Shown: piece by piece, positions 28,430 to 37,762 of the stretch | How positions within the stretch are numbered: position 1 is the stretch's first letter | Layout of the letters: each line of letters starts with the position of its first letter | NCBI RefSeq assembly: GCF_002370355.1 | Contig: NZ_AP017929.1 | Location: 1,798,001-1,862,000, forward strand | Direction of reading: 5' to 3' | From: Latilactobacillus sakei subsp. sakei DSM 20017 = JCM 1157 | GTDB taxonomy: Bacteria > Bacillota > Bacilli > Lactobacillales > Lactobacillaceae | Length of the DNA: 64,000 nucleotides | Program-made: the position numbers and the translations under genes | The notes under the pieces: model-generated | Seen by the model: only the letters and a program-made list of their open reading frames with translations | What the model was told of the DNA's origin: nothing | Database searches by the model: none

Positions 28430-28465
28430 AAAAAAAGACGGAAGGAGTTTACCTCCTCCCGCCTT
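28430..28465 (-). terminator. terminator-like hairpin between gapA and pgk
   Basis: On the minus strand AAGGCGGGAGGAG-gtaaa-CTCCTTCCGTCTTTTTTT forms a stem with a T-run. Because pgk follows in the same operon it is probably a partial terminator or RNA-stabilising 3' end for the cggR-gapA message. Confidence 0.75.
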
Positions 28466-28504
28466 ATAAAATGCTATCGCATTTCTAAGTTCACAAAAGT
28501 GAAA

Positions 28505-29518
28505 TTAGATTAAGCTAGCAAATTTTTCTAATGTACGGATCATTTGAGCTGTAAAGCCTGATTCGTTGTCATACCAAGCAACAACTTTAACAACTTGGCC
28601 TTCACCACTACCAACAACTTGTGTTTGAGTAGGATCAAATACTGAACCAAATTCTGTACCGATGATATCTGATGAAACGATTTCGTCAGCGTTGTAACCG
28701 AATGATTGGTTGCCTTCTGTAACTTTCTTAACAGCAGCGTTAACTTCGTCAGCTGTAACTTCTTTGTCAAGAGTTGCAACTAATTCTGTTAATGAACCAG
28801 TGATAACTGGAACACGTTGTGCATGTCCGTCAAGTTTACCCTTTAATTCAGGAACAACTAAGCCAAGAGCTTTAGCAGCACCAGTTGAATGAGGGATGAT
28901 GTTAGCAGCAGCACGTGCAGCACGTACGTTTCCACCACGATCAGGACCATCTTGTAATTTTTGTGTAGCTGTGTAAGCATGAACAGTTGTCATTGTACCA
29001 GCTTTGATTGTGAAAGCATCGTTAACTGCTTTAGCTAAAGGTGCTAAACAGTTTGTTGTACATGAAGCAGCTGAGATGATGTTGTCGTCAGCTGTGATAG
29101 TGTCATCATTAACACCGTAAACAACTGTCTTAACAGCGCCAGCAGGAGCTGAGATAAGAACTTTTTTAGCACCAGCATCAAGATGAGCTTGTGATTTTTC
29201 TTCTGATGTGTAGAAACCAGTACTTTCAAGTACTAAGTCAACGCCATCATTCTTAACCCAAGGAATATTACGTGCATCTGATTCAGCATAAACTGGAATG
29301 TTCTTGCCATCGATAACGATGCTGTTTTCTGTAGCTGATACTTCGTGATCGAATTGACCATGAGCTGTATCATACTTTAATAAGTGTGCTAACATGTCTG
29401 GTGATGTTAAATCATTGATAGCAACAACTTCCAAAACGTCACTGCTTGTTGCGTAAATACGACGTAAAGCTAAACGACCAATACGTCCGAAACCATTAAT
29501 CCCTACTTTTGTAGTCAT
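28505..29518 (-). CDS. gapA: glyceraldehyde-3-phosphate dehydrogenase
   Basis: 337 residues. NAD-binding [14 protein letters not shown] at the start, catalytic Cys in [12 protein letters not shown], and [17 protein letters not shown] phosphate-binding loop. The NAD-dependent glycolytic type is inferred from the operon. Strong codon bias. Lies 38 bases after cggR with a GGAGG SD. Confidence 0.97.
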   Translation of the reverse strand: MTTKVGINGFGRIGRLALRRIYATSSDVLEVVAINDLTSPDMLAHLLKYDTAHGQFDHEVSATENSIVIDGKNIPVYAESDARNIPWVKNDGVDLVLESTGFYTSEEKSQAHLDAGAKKVLISAPAGAVKTVVYGVNDDTITADDNIISAASCTTNCLAPLAKAVNDAFTIKAGTMTTVHAYTATQKLQDGPDRGGNVRAARAAANIIPHSTGAAKALGLVVPELKGKLDGHAQRVPVITGSLTELVATLDKEVTADEVNAAVKKVTEGNQSFGYNADEIVSSDIIGTEFGSVFDPTQTQVVGSGEGQVVKVVAWYDNESGFTAQMIRTLEKFASLI

Positions 29519-29556
29519 AATAGAATTTCCTCCTTTAGGAAATGAAAATTTTTATT

Positions 29557-30594
29557 TTAAAGGGTTGCCCCTTGTAAAATCGAGTTTGCGGCACCCTCAT
29601 CCGTGATTAACCACGTCTGTTGAGGTGCGAGGTGCATGTACGCTTCAATTGCTTGGGCCTTAGAAGTCCCACCTGCAACCGCGAGTACACACGGAATATT
29701 CAATAAGTCACGAATCTGTAATCCAATTCGCGGAATCTTGTACACCACTTCGCCTTGAGCGTTAAAGAAGTAACCAAAGGCTTCACCCACCGCGTGCTTT
29801 TCTTTCAGCATCTTGATGGTTTCGACCGGCATGTCACGACGTTCTGCCATCGTAATGGCTTCACCAATACTGTGCAATACGCCACGACTGCGTTCAATCA
29901 GTTTTAATACTTCTTGAACACTTGGCTCTTCTAATAATGGGGCATACGTTTTCTCACTCACCTGTTCAGGGACATATAACGCCCGGTGTTTACCACCAGT
30001 TTGGTTGGCCATCTCGGCACAAACCGCATTTGCCTGAATATCAACACTCTCACCAATCCCACCTCTAGCCGGCACAAAGATTAAATTGCGCTTTTTAGAA
30101 AGATCGGTTGACAGTTCATGAGCTGCCTTAGCCATCGTCGTACCACCCATTACCGCCACAACACTTTGACCTTGTGGTAGTAACAACTGTAATGTACTAT
30201 TGACTAATTTGCCCATTTCGGTGAGGACTTTTGGTTGTTCATCACTATTGCCAGAAACAATTAAGCAATGCTCAATTCCAAGGTAGCGACTCAACTCTCG
30301 TTCAGTCTGCCGTAATCCTAAAAACTGGTCCATTACTTGTCTTAACTGATCAAGAACTTCTTGTCCTTTGACAGTTAAAACCATACCTGATTTTGACGAA
30401 TTAAGCAAACCTTGTGCCTTTAAAAAATCCGTCTCCGTCCGAATGACTCTTTCACTCAATTTGAGCTGCTCAGCAAGTGTGCGTCGCCCAACTGGTGCAA
30501 GCCAATCAATATGTTGTAGGACTTGGTAACGTTTCTTAACGACACCGACAAAATCAGGCGCAACCGCTTCTATTGCAGATAACTCATCGCGCAT
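29557..30594 (-). CDS. cggR: central glycolytic genes regulator CggR
   Basis: 345-residue SorC/DeoR-like repressor. N-terminal HTH region (about residues 25-80, GRRTLAEQLKLSERVIRTETDFL) and a C-terminal sugar-phosphate-binding domain (GGTTMAKAAHEL, PARGGIGESVDIQANA, AVAGGTSKAQAIEAY). In Bacillus it represses the gapA operon and is released by fructose-1,6-bisphosphate. First gene of the operon; a matching operator lies in its leader. The SD (GGCGAG) is weak, consistent with low regulator level relative to gapA. Confidence 0.95.
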   Translation of the reverse strand: MRDELSAIEAVAPDFVGVVKKRYQVLQHIDWLAPVGRRTLAEQLKLSERVIRTETDFLKAQGLLNSSKSGMVLTVKGQEVLDQLRQVMDQFLGLRQTERELSRYLGIEHCLIVSGNSDEQPKVLTEMGKLVNSTLQLLLPQGQSVVAVMGGTTMAKAAHELSTDLSKKRNLIFVPARGGIGESVDIQANAVCAEMANQTGGKHRALYVPEQVSEKTYAPLLEEPSVQEVLKLIERSRGVLHSIGEAITMAERRDMPVETIKMLKEKHAVGEAFGYFFNAQGEVVYKIPRIGLQIRDLLNIPCVLAVAGGTSKAQAIEAYMHLAPQQTWLITDEGAANSILQGATL

Positions 30595-30612
30595 TGCTCT
30601 CGCCTACTTTCC

Positions 30613-30658
30613 GGTGGGACATAAAATGTCCATCTGTGTCATCAATCGACCCATGTCT
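30613..30658 (-). promoter_or_regulatory. CggR operator
   Basis: On the minus strand two direct copies of the form GGGTC-N6-TGAC and GGAC-N6-TGTC (GGACATTTTATGTCC) are spaced 21 bp. They fit the known tandem CggR operator pattern CGGGAC-N6-TGTC. The site lies downstream of the promoter and just before cggR, where bound repressor would block elongation. Confidence 0.75.
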
Positions 30659-30714
30659 GGCAAAAAATAAAAGGCAACTTACTAAAACTAGTAACTTATC
30701 CTTTGAACAAGACC

Positions 30715-30743
30715 ATTATATCAAGTGAGTAAAATACATGCAA
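30715..30743 (-). promoter_or_regulatory. promoter of the glycolytic operon
   Basis: Minus-strand TTGCAT (30743-30738), 17-bp spacer, TATAAT (30720-30715). Transcription would start near 30708, leaving a 115-base leader that contains the operator and a hairpin (AAGTTACTA/TAGTAAGTT with one mismatch). Confidence 0.8.
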
Positions 30744-30822
30744 TGCTTTGCGCTTAATGAATACGTTTTCTTTCCGAATAATTTTAAAACGTTGATTTAT
30801 CGCGATTTATTAAAATTGGGAC

Positions 30823-30851
30823 TTGAAATTTTTCTAGAAATCCGCTAAAAT
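30823..30851 (+). promoter_or_regulatory. promoter of the tRNA-Arg gene
   Basis: TTGAAA (30823-30828), 17-bp spacer, TAAAAT (30846-30851), about 35 bases before the tRNA. Confidence 0.75.
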
Positions 30852-30885
30852 AATATATTGTACTGTTGAGTACATATATTAGGTT

Positions 30886-30957
30886 GCGCCGCTAGTGTAA
30901 TGGATAGCACCCAAGATTCCGGTTCTTGAGATCCGGGTTCGACTCCCGGGTGGCGCA
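30886..30957 (+). tRNA. tRNA-Arg(CCG)
   Basis: All four arms fold: acceptor GCGCCGC/GTGGCGC (one G-T pair), D-arm GTGT/GCAC, anticodon stem CAAGA/TCTTG with loop TTCCGGT, and T-arm CCGGG/CCCGG with loop TTCGACT. The anticodon CCG reads CGG (Arg). Discriminator A; no CCA is encoded. A terminator follows directly. Confidence 0.95.
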
Positions 30958-30971
30958 TATATATCTCATAG

Positions 30972-31012
30972 AAAAAGCCCCGTTGATTTTATAAAATCGA
31001 CGGGGCTTTTTT
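30972..31012. terminator. terminator after tRNA-Arg
   Basis: Stem AAAAAGCCCCGTtGATTTTATAAAATCgACGGGGCTTTTTT; also ends the minus-strand gene at 31019. Confidence 0.9.
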
Positions 31013-31018
31013 GTTGTC

Positions 31019-31693
31019 CTATTTATCAAAGAAACTATTTCCTACTTCAAAGAAGAGGTATTGGTTATTAACTTTAACTTGGCCCAGAATGGCTTTTTGG
31101 GCTTTTGTTGCCCAGAAATATGAGTAGCGCGGATGGCCATACGCATCATTTAAAGCGGGTAAGCTTGTACCCGGATCTCTGACGACAACTTTTTTCATGT
31201 CAGTTTTTTGTTTATTTTGTGCTGCTTGGCCGGTTTCTTTGAAGAATTCACTTTCCGTCAATAAACGGTAGCCATTCCCCTGCAACCAGCGCAACCCACT
31301 ATTGTTCATCGCGATAAGATTCATATAATCGGTTGTCAGTGCCCCTTTAACGTATTTATCTGGATAGACACCATCCCAACCATCTTGATTATCGGCTTCT
31401 GCAGTAGCACTGCTGGCCGATGCTTTAAAATCTTTTTCATTAATCACAACTTCATCACTGGCCGCTTTCGTCCGTTCAGAAGAGGGTTGGTAAAAAACGC
31501 CCGATTGCGTTGACCCTTTTTGAGTTGCACTTTGGCTAGCGTTGTTATTTCTGATAAACCAGGTTAACCCACCAGCGACGATCAACACTAAAACCACTCC
31601 TTGGATGATTAGTGTCTTCTTACGTTTAGCACGCGCTTTTGAAAAATCAGATTCCCATTGCGTCATAATTGGCCCCTTTTTGTACTTCGGCAT
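31019..31693 (-). CDS. single-pass membrane protein of unknown function
   Basis: 224 residues from MPKYKKG (GGGGGG 7 bases upstream) or 215 from MTQWESDF at 31666 (GGGG upstream); the longer form is given. A basic N-terminus precedes one TM helix (TLIIQGVVLVLIVAGGLTWFI), then a Ser/Ala-rich linker and an outside domain rich in aromatic residues (WDGVYPDKY, RYSYFWATK). No family recognised. Monocistronic, convergent with the tRNA gene. Confidence 0.75.
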   Translation of the reverse strand: MPKYKKGPIMTQWESDFSKARAKRKKTLIIQGVVLVLIVAGGLTWFIRNNNASQSATQKGSTQSGVFYQPSSERTKAASDEVVINEKDFKASASSATAEADNQDGWDGVYPDKYVKGALTTDYMNLIAMNNSGLRWLQGNGYRLLTESEFFKETGQAAQNKQKTDMKKVVVRDPGTSLPALNDAYGHPRYSYFWATKAQKAILGQVKVNNQYLFFEVGNSFFDK

Positions 31694-31852
31694 CTTGTTC
31701 CCCCCAAAAGCATCCTATTCGTAAATCCCTTTAACTTTATACTGACACTATACCAAAGTAATCGCTATTTTTAAATAGTTACTCACTTTTTAATGACTTT
31801 TACCCTAGCGATTGGCTTATAATGAATAATAAACCTTGAAGGAGTCCTTCTT

Positions 31853-33259
31853 TTGAATAAACGAATCAGTTCTTGTACAACCATTTTAGTAGGAAAAAAG
31901 GCCTCGCTTGATGGCTCAACCCTTATCGCTAGAAATGAGGATGGCTACAACAAGCCTAATCCGCAAAAATTCCGCGTTATTCAACCAGCCGATCAACCCG
32001 TTGATTACACCTCAGCCATTAATGGGCTCAAAATCAAACTACCAACAAGTCCGTTACGTTACACTTCGACACCCGATGCCGATGATCAATATGGTATTTG
32101 GGCTGGTGCCGGCATTAATAGCGCCAACGTCGCGATGACTGCATGCGAAACAATTACCAACAATCCCCATATCTTAGCGATTGATCCGCTAACTAATGAC
32201 GGGATTGGTGAAGCGGATTTCGTAACGCTCGTTCTGCCTTATAGCCAATCAGCTCGCCAAGCCGTGTTACGTTTAGGTCAACTCCTTGAAACCTATGGGA
32301 CTTATGAAACCAACGGCATTGCTTTTTCCGATCACGATGAAGTTTGGTACTTGGAAACGATTGGCGGACATCACTGGGCAGCAATTCGTATCCCAGATAA
32401 CGCCTTTGTCGTTGCGCCTAATCGTCTCAACATTGCTGAATTCGATTTTACCTCACCAAATACGCTATTCTCAGAAGATCTACCAAGTCTAATTGTGCAA
32501 TACCATCTCAATCCTGATGAAGACCAAGTAAACCTCCGCCACATCTTTGGTACAGCAACCATCAAGGATTCTCATTATAATAATCCCCGCGCTTATGCCA
32601 TTTTAAAAGCATTTGGTGGTCTTGATGAGGGTGACTATGAAGATCAAGAACTGCCCTTCATGATGGTCCCCACTAAAAAACTAACGATTGAAGCCGTTAA
32701 ATGGGCCCTCAGTTCTCATTTCGAGAACACGCCTTTTGATCCTTATGGCACAGGTTCAAAAGATGATCGTCAACGCTACCGGACAATCGGTTTAAATCGA
32801 AATGAAGAAACGCATATTCTGCAAATTCGCAACGATGTCCCCGAAGCGATTGCCGGGATTCATTGGTTAGCATTTGGCCCCAACACCTTTAACGGTTTAG
32901 TGCCATTTTATGCCAATACAAATACGACGTCGGCCGTTTATCGTGAGACACAAACCAGCTTTGATCCTAACAACATTTACTGGTTAAATCGTCTAACAGC
33001 CCTACTCGGAGATACTGACTTCAATCGTTATCAAGGACTTCGGGATGCTTTTGAAGCCCAAGCATTAATTGATTGTCGCAAGATTCAACTCAAAACGGAC
33101 GCCGCAATTTTAGCTAATCCGGAAAATAGCACCGCGCAACTCACTGTCGCTAACCAAGCGCTCGCTGATACTTACTTCATGAACCTCAACCAACTCCTTG
33201 GAAAAATGGTAACCACCGGCGCCAACCATATGAAACTACGCTATTCATTAAATGATTAA
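31853..33259 (+). CDS. pepD: C69-family dipeptidase (PepD-like)
   Basis: 468 residues with a TTG start; GAAGGAG at 31838-31844 supports it. An N-terminal nucleophile hydrolase of peptidase family C69: Cys 8 in SSCTTILVG is the expected catalytic residue, followed by DGSTLIARNEDG. No signal peptide, so probably cytoplasmic, hydrolysing dipeptides. Lactobacilli often have several paralogues. Monocistronic with a terminator behind. Confidence 0.9.
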   Translation: MNKRISSCTTILVGKKASLDGSTLIARNEDGYNKPNPQKFRVIQPADQPVDYTSAINGLKIKLPTSPLRYTSTPDADDQYGIWAGAGINSANVAMTACETITNNPHILAIDPLTNDGIGEADFVTLVLPYSQSARQAVLRLGQLLETYGTYETNGIAFSDHDEVWYLETIGGHHWAAIRIPDNAFVVAPNRLNIAEFDFTSPNTLFSEDLPSLIVQYHLNPDEDQVNLRHIFGTATIKDSHYNNPRAYAILKAFGGLDEGDYEDQELPFMMVPTKKLTIEAVKWALSSHFENTPFDPYGTGSKDDRQRYRTIGLNRNEETHILQIRNDVPEAIAGIHWLAFGPNTFNGLVPFYANTNTTSAVYRETQTSFDPNNIYWLNRLTALLGDTDFNRYQGLRDAFEAQALIDCRKIQLKTDAAILANPENSTAQLTVANQALADTYFMNLNQLLGKMVTTGANHMKLRYSLND

Positions 33260-33261
33260 TA

Positions 33262-33303
33262 AAGAGGGGTTAAGTAGCGATTGTTACTCAACCCTTCTTT
33301 TGT
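33262..33303 (+). terminator. terminator after the dipeptidase gene
   Basis: Stem AGAGGGGTTaAGTA with TACTcAACCCTTCT and a T-run. Confidence 0.75.
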
Positions 33304-33349
33304 TGTACAATAGTCCTTATAAACGTTTCTATTGAGGAGCTTCTATTTA

Positions 33350-35131
33350 ATGCAATATTTTAAAAAGTTATTTTTAAATACCTTTACGTTTTTAAAACAA
33401 AGCCAAGCTTATTTTCGGAGTGTTTTATTAATGCATGGCTTTTTACTTTTAATTTGCCTACCGCTTTTAAGTAAAGCCAGCTACTTCATTTTAGTACATT
33501 ACCAGATTCAGTTTTTAGCGTTGAGCAATCTGCCCGTACTTATTCACCAGCACCCCTTCGCGCTTCTAGCGCTCGTGGGAATTGCACTACTGATTTTATT
33601 ACTGGCCTTCTTCGAATTCACATTTCTACTATTAAGTGTGTATTTTATTCAGATTAAACGACCACTGGCCCTGCAAGCATTACTTAAGATGACGGTCGCC
33701 CAAATTACGCATCTGCGCATCGGTACCATTTTTTTCTTCTTATATTATTACATCCTAATTATCCCATTGGGCGGTTTGGGTTATCACTCCGATTTATTGA
33801 CAAAATTTAAATTGCCGGCCTTTATTTTAGATTACATCATCACCAATCGACGGCTGATTGCCGTTTTGGGGCTCCTCATTTATCTGAGCTTGTTATATAT
33901 TGGTTTGCGCCTCATCTTCACCCTCCCAAATATCATTCTTCAACAAATGTCGTTAAAAAAAGCGCTACATACAAGCTGGCACTTTACGCACCACCAATTG
34001 GTAACTCTAGTTGGCCGGTTGTTACTCATCGTTGGGGGCCTCGTTGGTTTTACAGCCGTTAGTTTCTTCTTATTAATTCAGCTTCAGGCGTTCATTGAAA
34101 CCCACACCAGCGTCGGTTTCCAAAGTGCAGTTCTACTCATGACACTTTTACAAGTGGTGGTCCTCATTAACCTGGTCCTCTCAACTGTCGCCATCTTCTT
34201 CGTACTGGTTGATTATCTACTATCCGATTCACAATTTAATCAGCCCACAATCAACTATTCTAGTCTCAAACTGAGTGTCCCCCTCAATAGCGGCTTATTA
34301 TTGCTAGTAGCAACGGTTACTTTAATTGGTGCCGGCTTTTACAATTGGGATTACCTTCACGCCGTATCAATTCAACAACCAATCAGCATCTCACACCGCG
34401 GTGTCTCTCAAAAAAATGGCGTTCAAAATTCACTCACTGCGCTCAACCAAACGCACCGCTTAAAACCCAACTACGTGGAAATGGATGTCCAACTGACCAA
34501 AGATCATCAATTCGTTGTCTTTCATGACTTTCAGCTGGCACCGTTAACTGGTCATTCAGGCACACCGCAATCAAAAACACTGGCGCAACTCACCAATATG
34601 ACAGTGCGCGAACATAAGCGCACCGCACCAATCGCGTCTTTTGATGACTATCTCGCACTCGCCAACCAACGCCATCAAAAACTCTTGATTGAAATTAAAA
34701 CACCAACTACCGATAATCCAGGCTTAGTGCAAAAATTCCTAGCCAAATACCAAACTAACATTGAAACTCACGATCACATGGTGCAGTCCTTGAACTGGCA
34801 AGTGGTGAAAGATGTCAAAAAAGCAGCACCGCAAATTCAAACCGGTTATATCCTGCCCTTTAATTTCATCGGGCCACCCATTTCACACGCCGATTTCTAC
34901 GCGGTTGAAATGACGACGGTCAACCGGCACTTCATTCAAGCGGCGCATCAAGAAAAGAAAGCCGTCTTTGTTTGGACACCCAATGATCAACAAGCAGTCC
35001 AACGGATGATGTATTTTGGTGCGGATGGCGTGATCACCGATAATCTCAAAGCAGTTGAACAAGCCCAAAACCAACACATAAAACCGCATTACGCCGATAA
35101 ATTAGCATTTTATGTGATGGGTATTGGATAA
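33350..35131 (+). CDS. membrane-bound glycerophosphodiester phosphodiesterase
   Basis: 593 residues from ATG 33350 (GAGGAG 10 bases upstream; the frame opens at TTG 33332, which overlaps that SD). Residues about 1-335 form six to eight TM helices (GDPD membrane domain). The C-terminal catalytic GDPD domain has ISHRGV (His-Arg), VEMDVQLTKDHQFVVFHD and LIEIKT. Splits glycerophosphodiesters to glycerol-3-phosphate and an alcohol; in Gram-positives it may act on lipid or teichoic-acid breakdown products outside. Followed by a bidirectional terminator. Confidence 0.9.
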   Translation: MQYFKKLFLNTFTFLKQSQAYFRSVLLMHGFLLLICLPLLSKASYFILVHYQIQFLALSNLPVLIHQHPFALLALVGIALLILLLAFFEFTFLLLSVYFIQIKRPLALQALLKMTVAQITHLRIGTIFFFLYYYILIIPLGGLGYHSDLLTKFKLPAFILDYIITNRRLIAVLGLLIYLSLLYIGLRLIFTLPNIILQQMSLKKALHTSWHFTHHQLVTLVGRLLLIVGGLVGFTAVSFFLLIQLQAFIETHTSVGFQSAVLLMTLLQVVVLINLVLSTVAIFFVLVDYLLSDSQFNQPTINYSSLKLSVPLNSGLLLLVATVTLIGAGFYNWDYLHAVSIQQPISISHRGVSQKNGVQNSLTALNQTHRLKPNYVEMDVQLTKDHQFVVFHDFQLAPLTGHSGTPQSKTLAQLTNMTVREHKRTAPIASFDDYLALANQRHQKLLIEIKTPTTDNPGLVQKFLAKYQTNIETHDHMVQSLNWQVVKDVKKAAPQIQTGYILPFNFIGPPISHADFYAVEMTTVNRHFIQAAHQEKKAVFVWTPNDQQAVQRMMYFGADGVITDNLKAVEQAQNQHIKPHYADKLAFYVMGIG

Positions 35132-35132
35132 T

Positions 35133-35167
35133 AAAAAAAGTCATCATTAAAATGATGACTTTTTTTA
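35133..35167. terminator. bidirectional terminator, GDPD / lpdD
   Basis: Perfect stem AAAAAGTCATCATT/AATGATGACTTTTT with A- and T-runs. Confidence 0.88.
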
Positions 35168-35590
35168 TTTAGCATAGGTAACCACTTGGGTTTGATCTGG
35201 ATGTGCTTTTAACCATTTGGCTAAAGCGACTCCTAGTTCATGTGCCATTAGCATTGCCGCGCGCATTTGCGCCGGTGTAATCTCATTGACGTGCATCCCA
35301 GACACTAAGACCGCATTATTCGTAATCAGTGGCTTAACAGTTTTTAAAACCTGATCAATTAATACTTTTTCTTGATGGACATGTCCTGGGCGGCTAGGAA
35401 GTGCCGTGGTCAATGCCTTACCCGTTTTATCGACCGTCGTGATGACGCCGTAATGGGGCACGTCGCCACCGATAATCTGAATTAATAAATCAGACGTTTG
35501 GCGCTCTAATTTTAAGTGCATTGTATAATCCGTTTCAGTGACCGCAAATTGTACGGTTTGTTCGGTACTAGCGAGCGTTTTGACGTGCAT
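35165..35590 (-). CDS. lpdD: LpdD-like protein of a gallate-type decarboxylase system
   Basis: 141 residues. Conserved-looking core: IGGDVPHYGVITTV, LPSRPGHVHQEKVL and VLVSGMHVNEITPAQM. This matches the small D subunit that accompanies UbiD/UbiX-type non-oxidative decarboxylases such as gallate decarboxylase of L. plantarum; D is not catalytic and its job is unclear. It overlaps ubiX by 23 bases. Last gene of the operon. Confidence 0.8.
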   Translation of the reverse strand: MHVKTLASTEQTVQFAVTETDYTMHLKLERQTSDLLIQIIGGDVPHYGVITTVDKTGKALTTALPSRPGHVHQEKVLIDQVLKTVKPLITNNAVLVSGMHVNEITPAQMRAAMLMAHELGVALAKWLKAHPDQTQVVTYAK

Positions 35591-36158
35591 TAGCTAACCC
35601 CTCCCAACGTGAACCAAGGTTGGTCTCGATATGCAGTTGATCCAATAATTTCATTACCGTATGATTGACGATATCATCTATCGTTTGTGGTTGATTATAA
35701 AAAGCTGGAATCGGCGGTACAATCGCCACACCCATTTGGGCCAACTTCAACATATTTTCAAGGTGAATCTGATTAAAAGGAGATTCACGGGGCACAATAA
35801 TTAATGGTCGTCGTTCTTTCAAAGTAACATCGGCAGCTCTGGCAATCAAGTTTTCGCCCAGACCGGTTGCAATCGAAGCTAAAGTTTTCATGCTAGTGGG
35901 TACAATCACCATCCCATCGTGTTTGAAACTACCGCTGGCAATTGTTGCGCCCATATTTTGCTCTGGATGGACAAAATCAGCTAGCGCCACGACTTGCTTT
36001 TCAGTGTACCCAGTTTTTTCGATGGCTAAATTTTCTTTGGCCCAGCGACTCATGACCAGATGTGTTTCAACATCCGGCACTTGGTGTAATGCCTCTAGCA
36101 AACGAATCCCATAAATTGTCCCACTGGCACCCGAAATACCGACGACTATTTTACGCAT
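35568..36158 (-). CDS. lpdB: UbiX/Pad1-type flavin prenyltransferase
   Basis: 196 residues, a flavoprotein of the UbiX fold that makes prenylated FMN for the UbiD-type decarboxylase encoded upstream. Motifs: VVGISGASGTIYGIRLLEAL (FMN phosphate), GSFKHDGMVIVPTSMKTLA, and the C-terminal RRPLIIVPRESPF with PPIPAFY. Called lpdB because of its partners; ubiX would be equally fair. Confidence 0.9.
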   Translation of the reverse strand: MRKIVVGISGASGTIYGIRLLEALHQVPDVETHLVMSRWAKENLAIEKTGYTEKQVVALADFVHPEQNMGATIASGSFKHDGMVIVPTSMKTLASIATGLGENLIARAADVTLKERRPLIIVPRESPFNQIHLENMLKLAQMGVAIVPPIPAFYNQPQTIDDIVNHTVMKLLDQLHIETNLGSRWEGLANARQNAR

Positions 36159-36179
36159 ATTATTCCCCTTTTCTTCTAA

Positions 36180-37655
36180 TTAATTTAAATATTTTTGCCA
36201 ATCTGCGATTTCTTTAAATTGCGCACGCTTGAAACTCTTTTGCATGTCATATGGGAAAGTCCCGTCTAATACTAACTTAGAACTCATCCCACGCACACGA
36301 ATCCGAGCTGGATCGTATTCTGGTAATTCAGATGGATCTAATGGATGATTCCGTAAACCTTCTAAGACCATGATGTCCCGATCGGCTTGGAACCGTGTAT
36401 TGATGGTCCACATCACGTCGTTCCAATCGAAGATATCAACATCTTCATCCACTAAGATGACCGTCTTTAATTCTTTGAAGGCAGAAAAGGCGAGCAATGC
36501 TGCTTGTCTTTGAATCCCTTCATCGGCTTCGTTATCCTTATGAATTTGCATGATAGTCATTAATTTCCCACCACCAGCAGGGGCGTTATAGACGTTCAAT
36601 ACTTTACCTGGAATAGCGCGCTCCACTAAGCTCAAAATTGATGCTTCAGTTGGAATACCGGCCATCGAAACGTGTTCTTCTGAAGGACCAATTGTTGTTT
36701 GAACAATTGGATTATCTTGACGATGAGTGACCGCTTTAACTTTAATCACATTCACGGCAGGATTTGCTGAGCCGTTATAACCAGGGAATTCTGGCATCGC
36801 ATACCCAGAATTCGTATTAATATCTTCTTGCATTGATTGGTTTGGTAAAATTTCGGCTTCGATAATCCATTCAGCACGGGCAATCCCTAAGGCATCAACA
36901 GCGACACCAGGCACTACTTGAACGGCTTCATTTCTTAAAGCACCGGCAATTTGGAGTTCATTATAACCAAGTGGCGTTGTAGGTGGTTCAAAAGTAGCCC
37001 CAATGGTAATCGCTGGGTCCAAACCAATGTTAATGGTAATTGGCATTGGTTCGTTGATTGCTTCATATTCTTTTAAGAACGCACCGATATGGCGACCACC
37101 GGGCATGATATACATCCCAATTGTATCTTTATCTTCAAGAACCATTCGGTGAATCGTAACGTCGCTTTGTTGGTGATCCACGCTATGACCATACACGACA
37201 CCCATTGTGATGTATGGACCAGCATCGTCTTCCGTATTGGTTGGTGCTGCTAATAATTTGCGGATATCAAAATCAGCATCGCTCGCTAAATGAACGACTT
37301 CTTGTGCTGGTGCTTGTTCGCGTGTCACTTCGACGGGGGCAACTGGTTTGGTTACCGCTTCGTTTAACATTTGACCCAGCGTTTTGTAGTCATGATGTAA
37401 AATCGTTGCGACCCGTTGGCGTGAAGCTTGCAAGCCAATTAAAACACGACTTCCAGGGAAGCCTTTAACATTATTAAACATCATTGTTGGGCCTTCGGTT
37501 GTTGGCCGCATGACTGTCCCGCCAGCACCAATATAACGATAGACACCCGCTAAATCAGCATTGGGATCAATTTCAACATCCGTTTCATGATATTGGCCTG
37601 GTAAATCTTTGATTTCAGCCAATACTTTACGTAAATCATAAGGTTGTTCACTCAT
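36180..37655 (-). CDS. lpdC: UbiD-family decarboxylase, LpdC (gallate decarboxylase-like)
   Basis: About 491 residues from MSEQPYDLRK at 37655; GGAGG stands 8 bases upstream and the frame is open further. A prenyl-FMN-dependent non-oxidative aromatic decarboxylase. Characteristic segments: YRYIGAGGTV, TIHRMVLED, MYIMPGGRHIG, NIGLDPAITIGATFEPPTTP, IGPSEEHVSMAGIPTEAS and VDEDVDIFDWNDV. From memory, the sequence is close to L. plantarum LpdC along its whole length. The natural substrate here (gallate, protocatechuate or another hydroxybenzoate) is inferred. Confidence 0.88.
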   Translation of the reverse strand: MSEQPYDLRKVLAEIKDLPGQYHETDVEIDPNADLAGVYRYIGAGGTVMRPTTEGPTMMFNNVKGFPGSRVLIGLQASRQRVATILHHDYKTLGQMLNEAVTKPVAPVEVTREQAPAQEVVHLASDADFDIRKLLAAPTNTEDDAGPYITMGVVYGHSVDHQQSDVTIHRMVLEDKDTIGMYIMPGGRHIGAFLKEYEAINEPMPITINIGLDPAITIGATFEPPTTPLGYNELQIAGALRNEAVQVVPGVAVDALGIARAEWIIEAEILPNQSMQEDINTNSGYAMPEFPGYNGSANPAVNVIKVKAVTHRQDNPIVQTTIGPSEEHVSMAGIPTEASILSLVERAIPGKVLNVYNAPAGGGKLMTIMQIHKDNEADEGIQRQAALLAFSAFKELKTVILVDEDVDIFDWNDVMWTINTRFQADRDIMVLEGLRNHPLDPSELPEYDPARIRVRGMSSKLVLDGTFPYDMQKSFKRAQFKEIADWQKYLN

Positions 37656-37725
37656 AAATAAGCCTCCTTGGCGTATTGAATACAACCATTATTAAACAAA
37701 GCGCGCAGGCGAACAATTCAAACTA

Positions 37726-37762
37726 AAAACGCATCTATTCTAAATTGGAATAGATGCGTTTT
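37726..37762 (-). terminator. terminator between the LysR gene and lpdC
   Basis: Stem AAAACGCATCTATTC/GAATAGATGCGTTTT with a 7-base loop. It separates the regulator from the decarboxylase operon, which therefore needs its own promoter. Confidence 0.88.
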
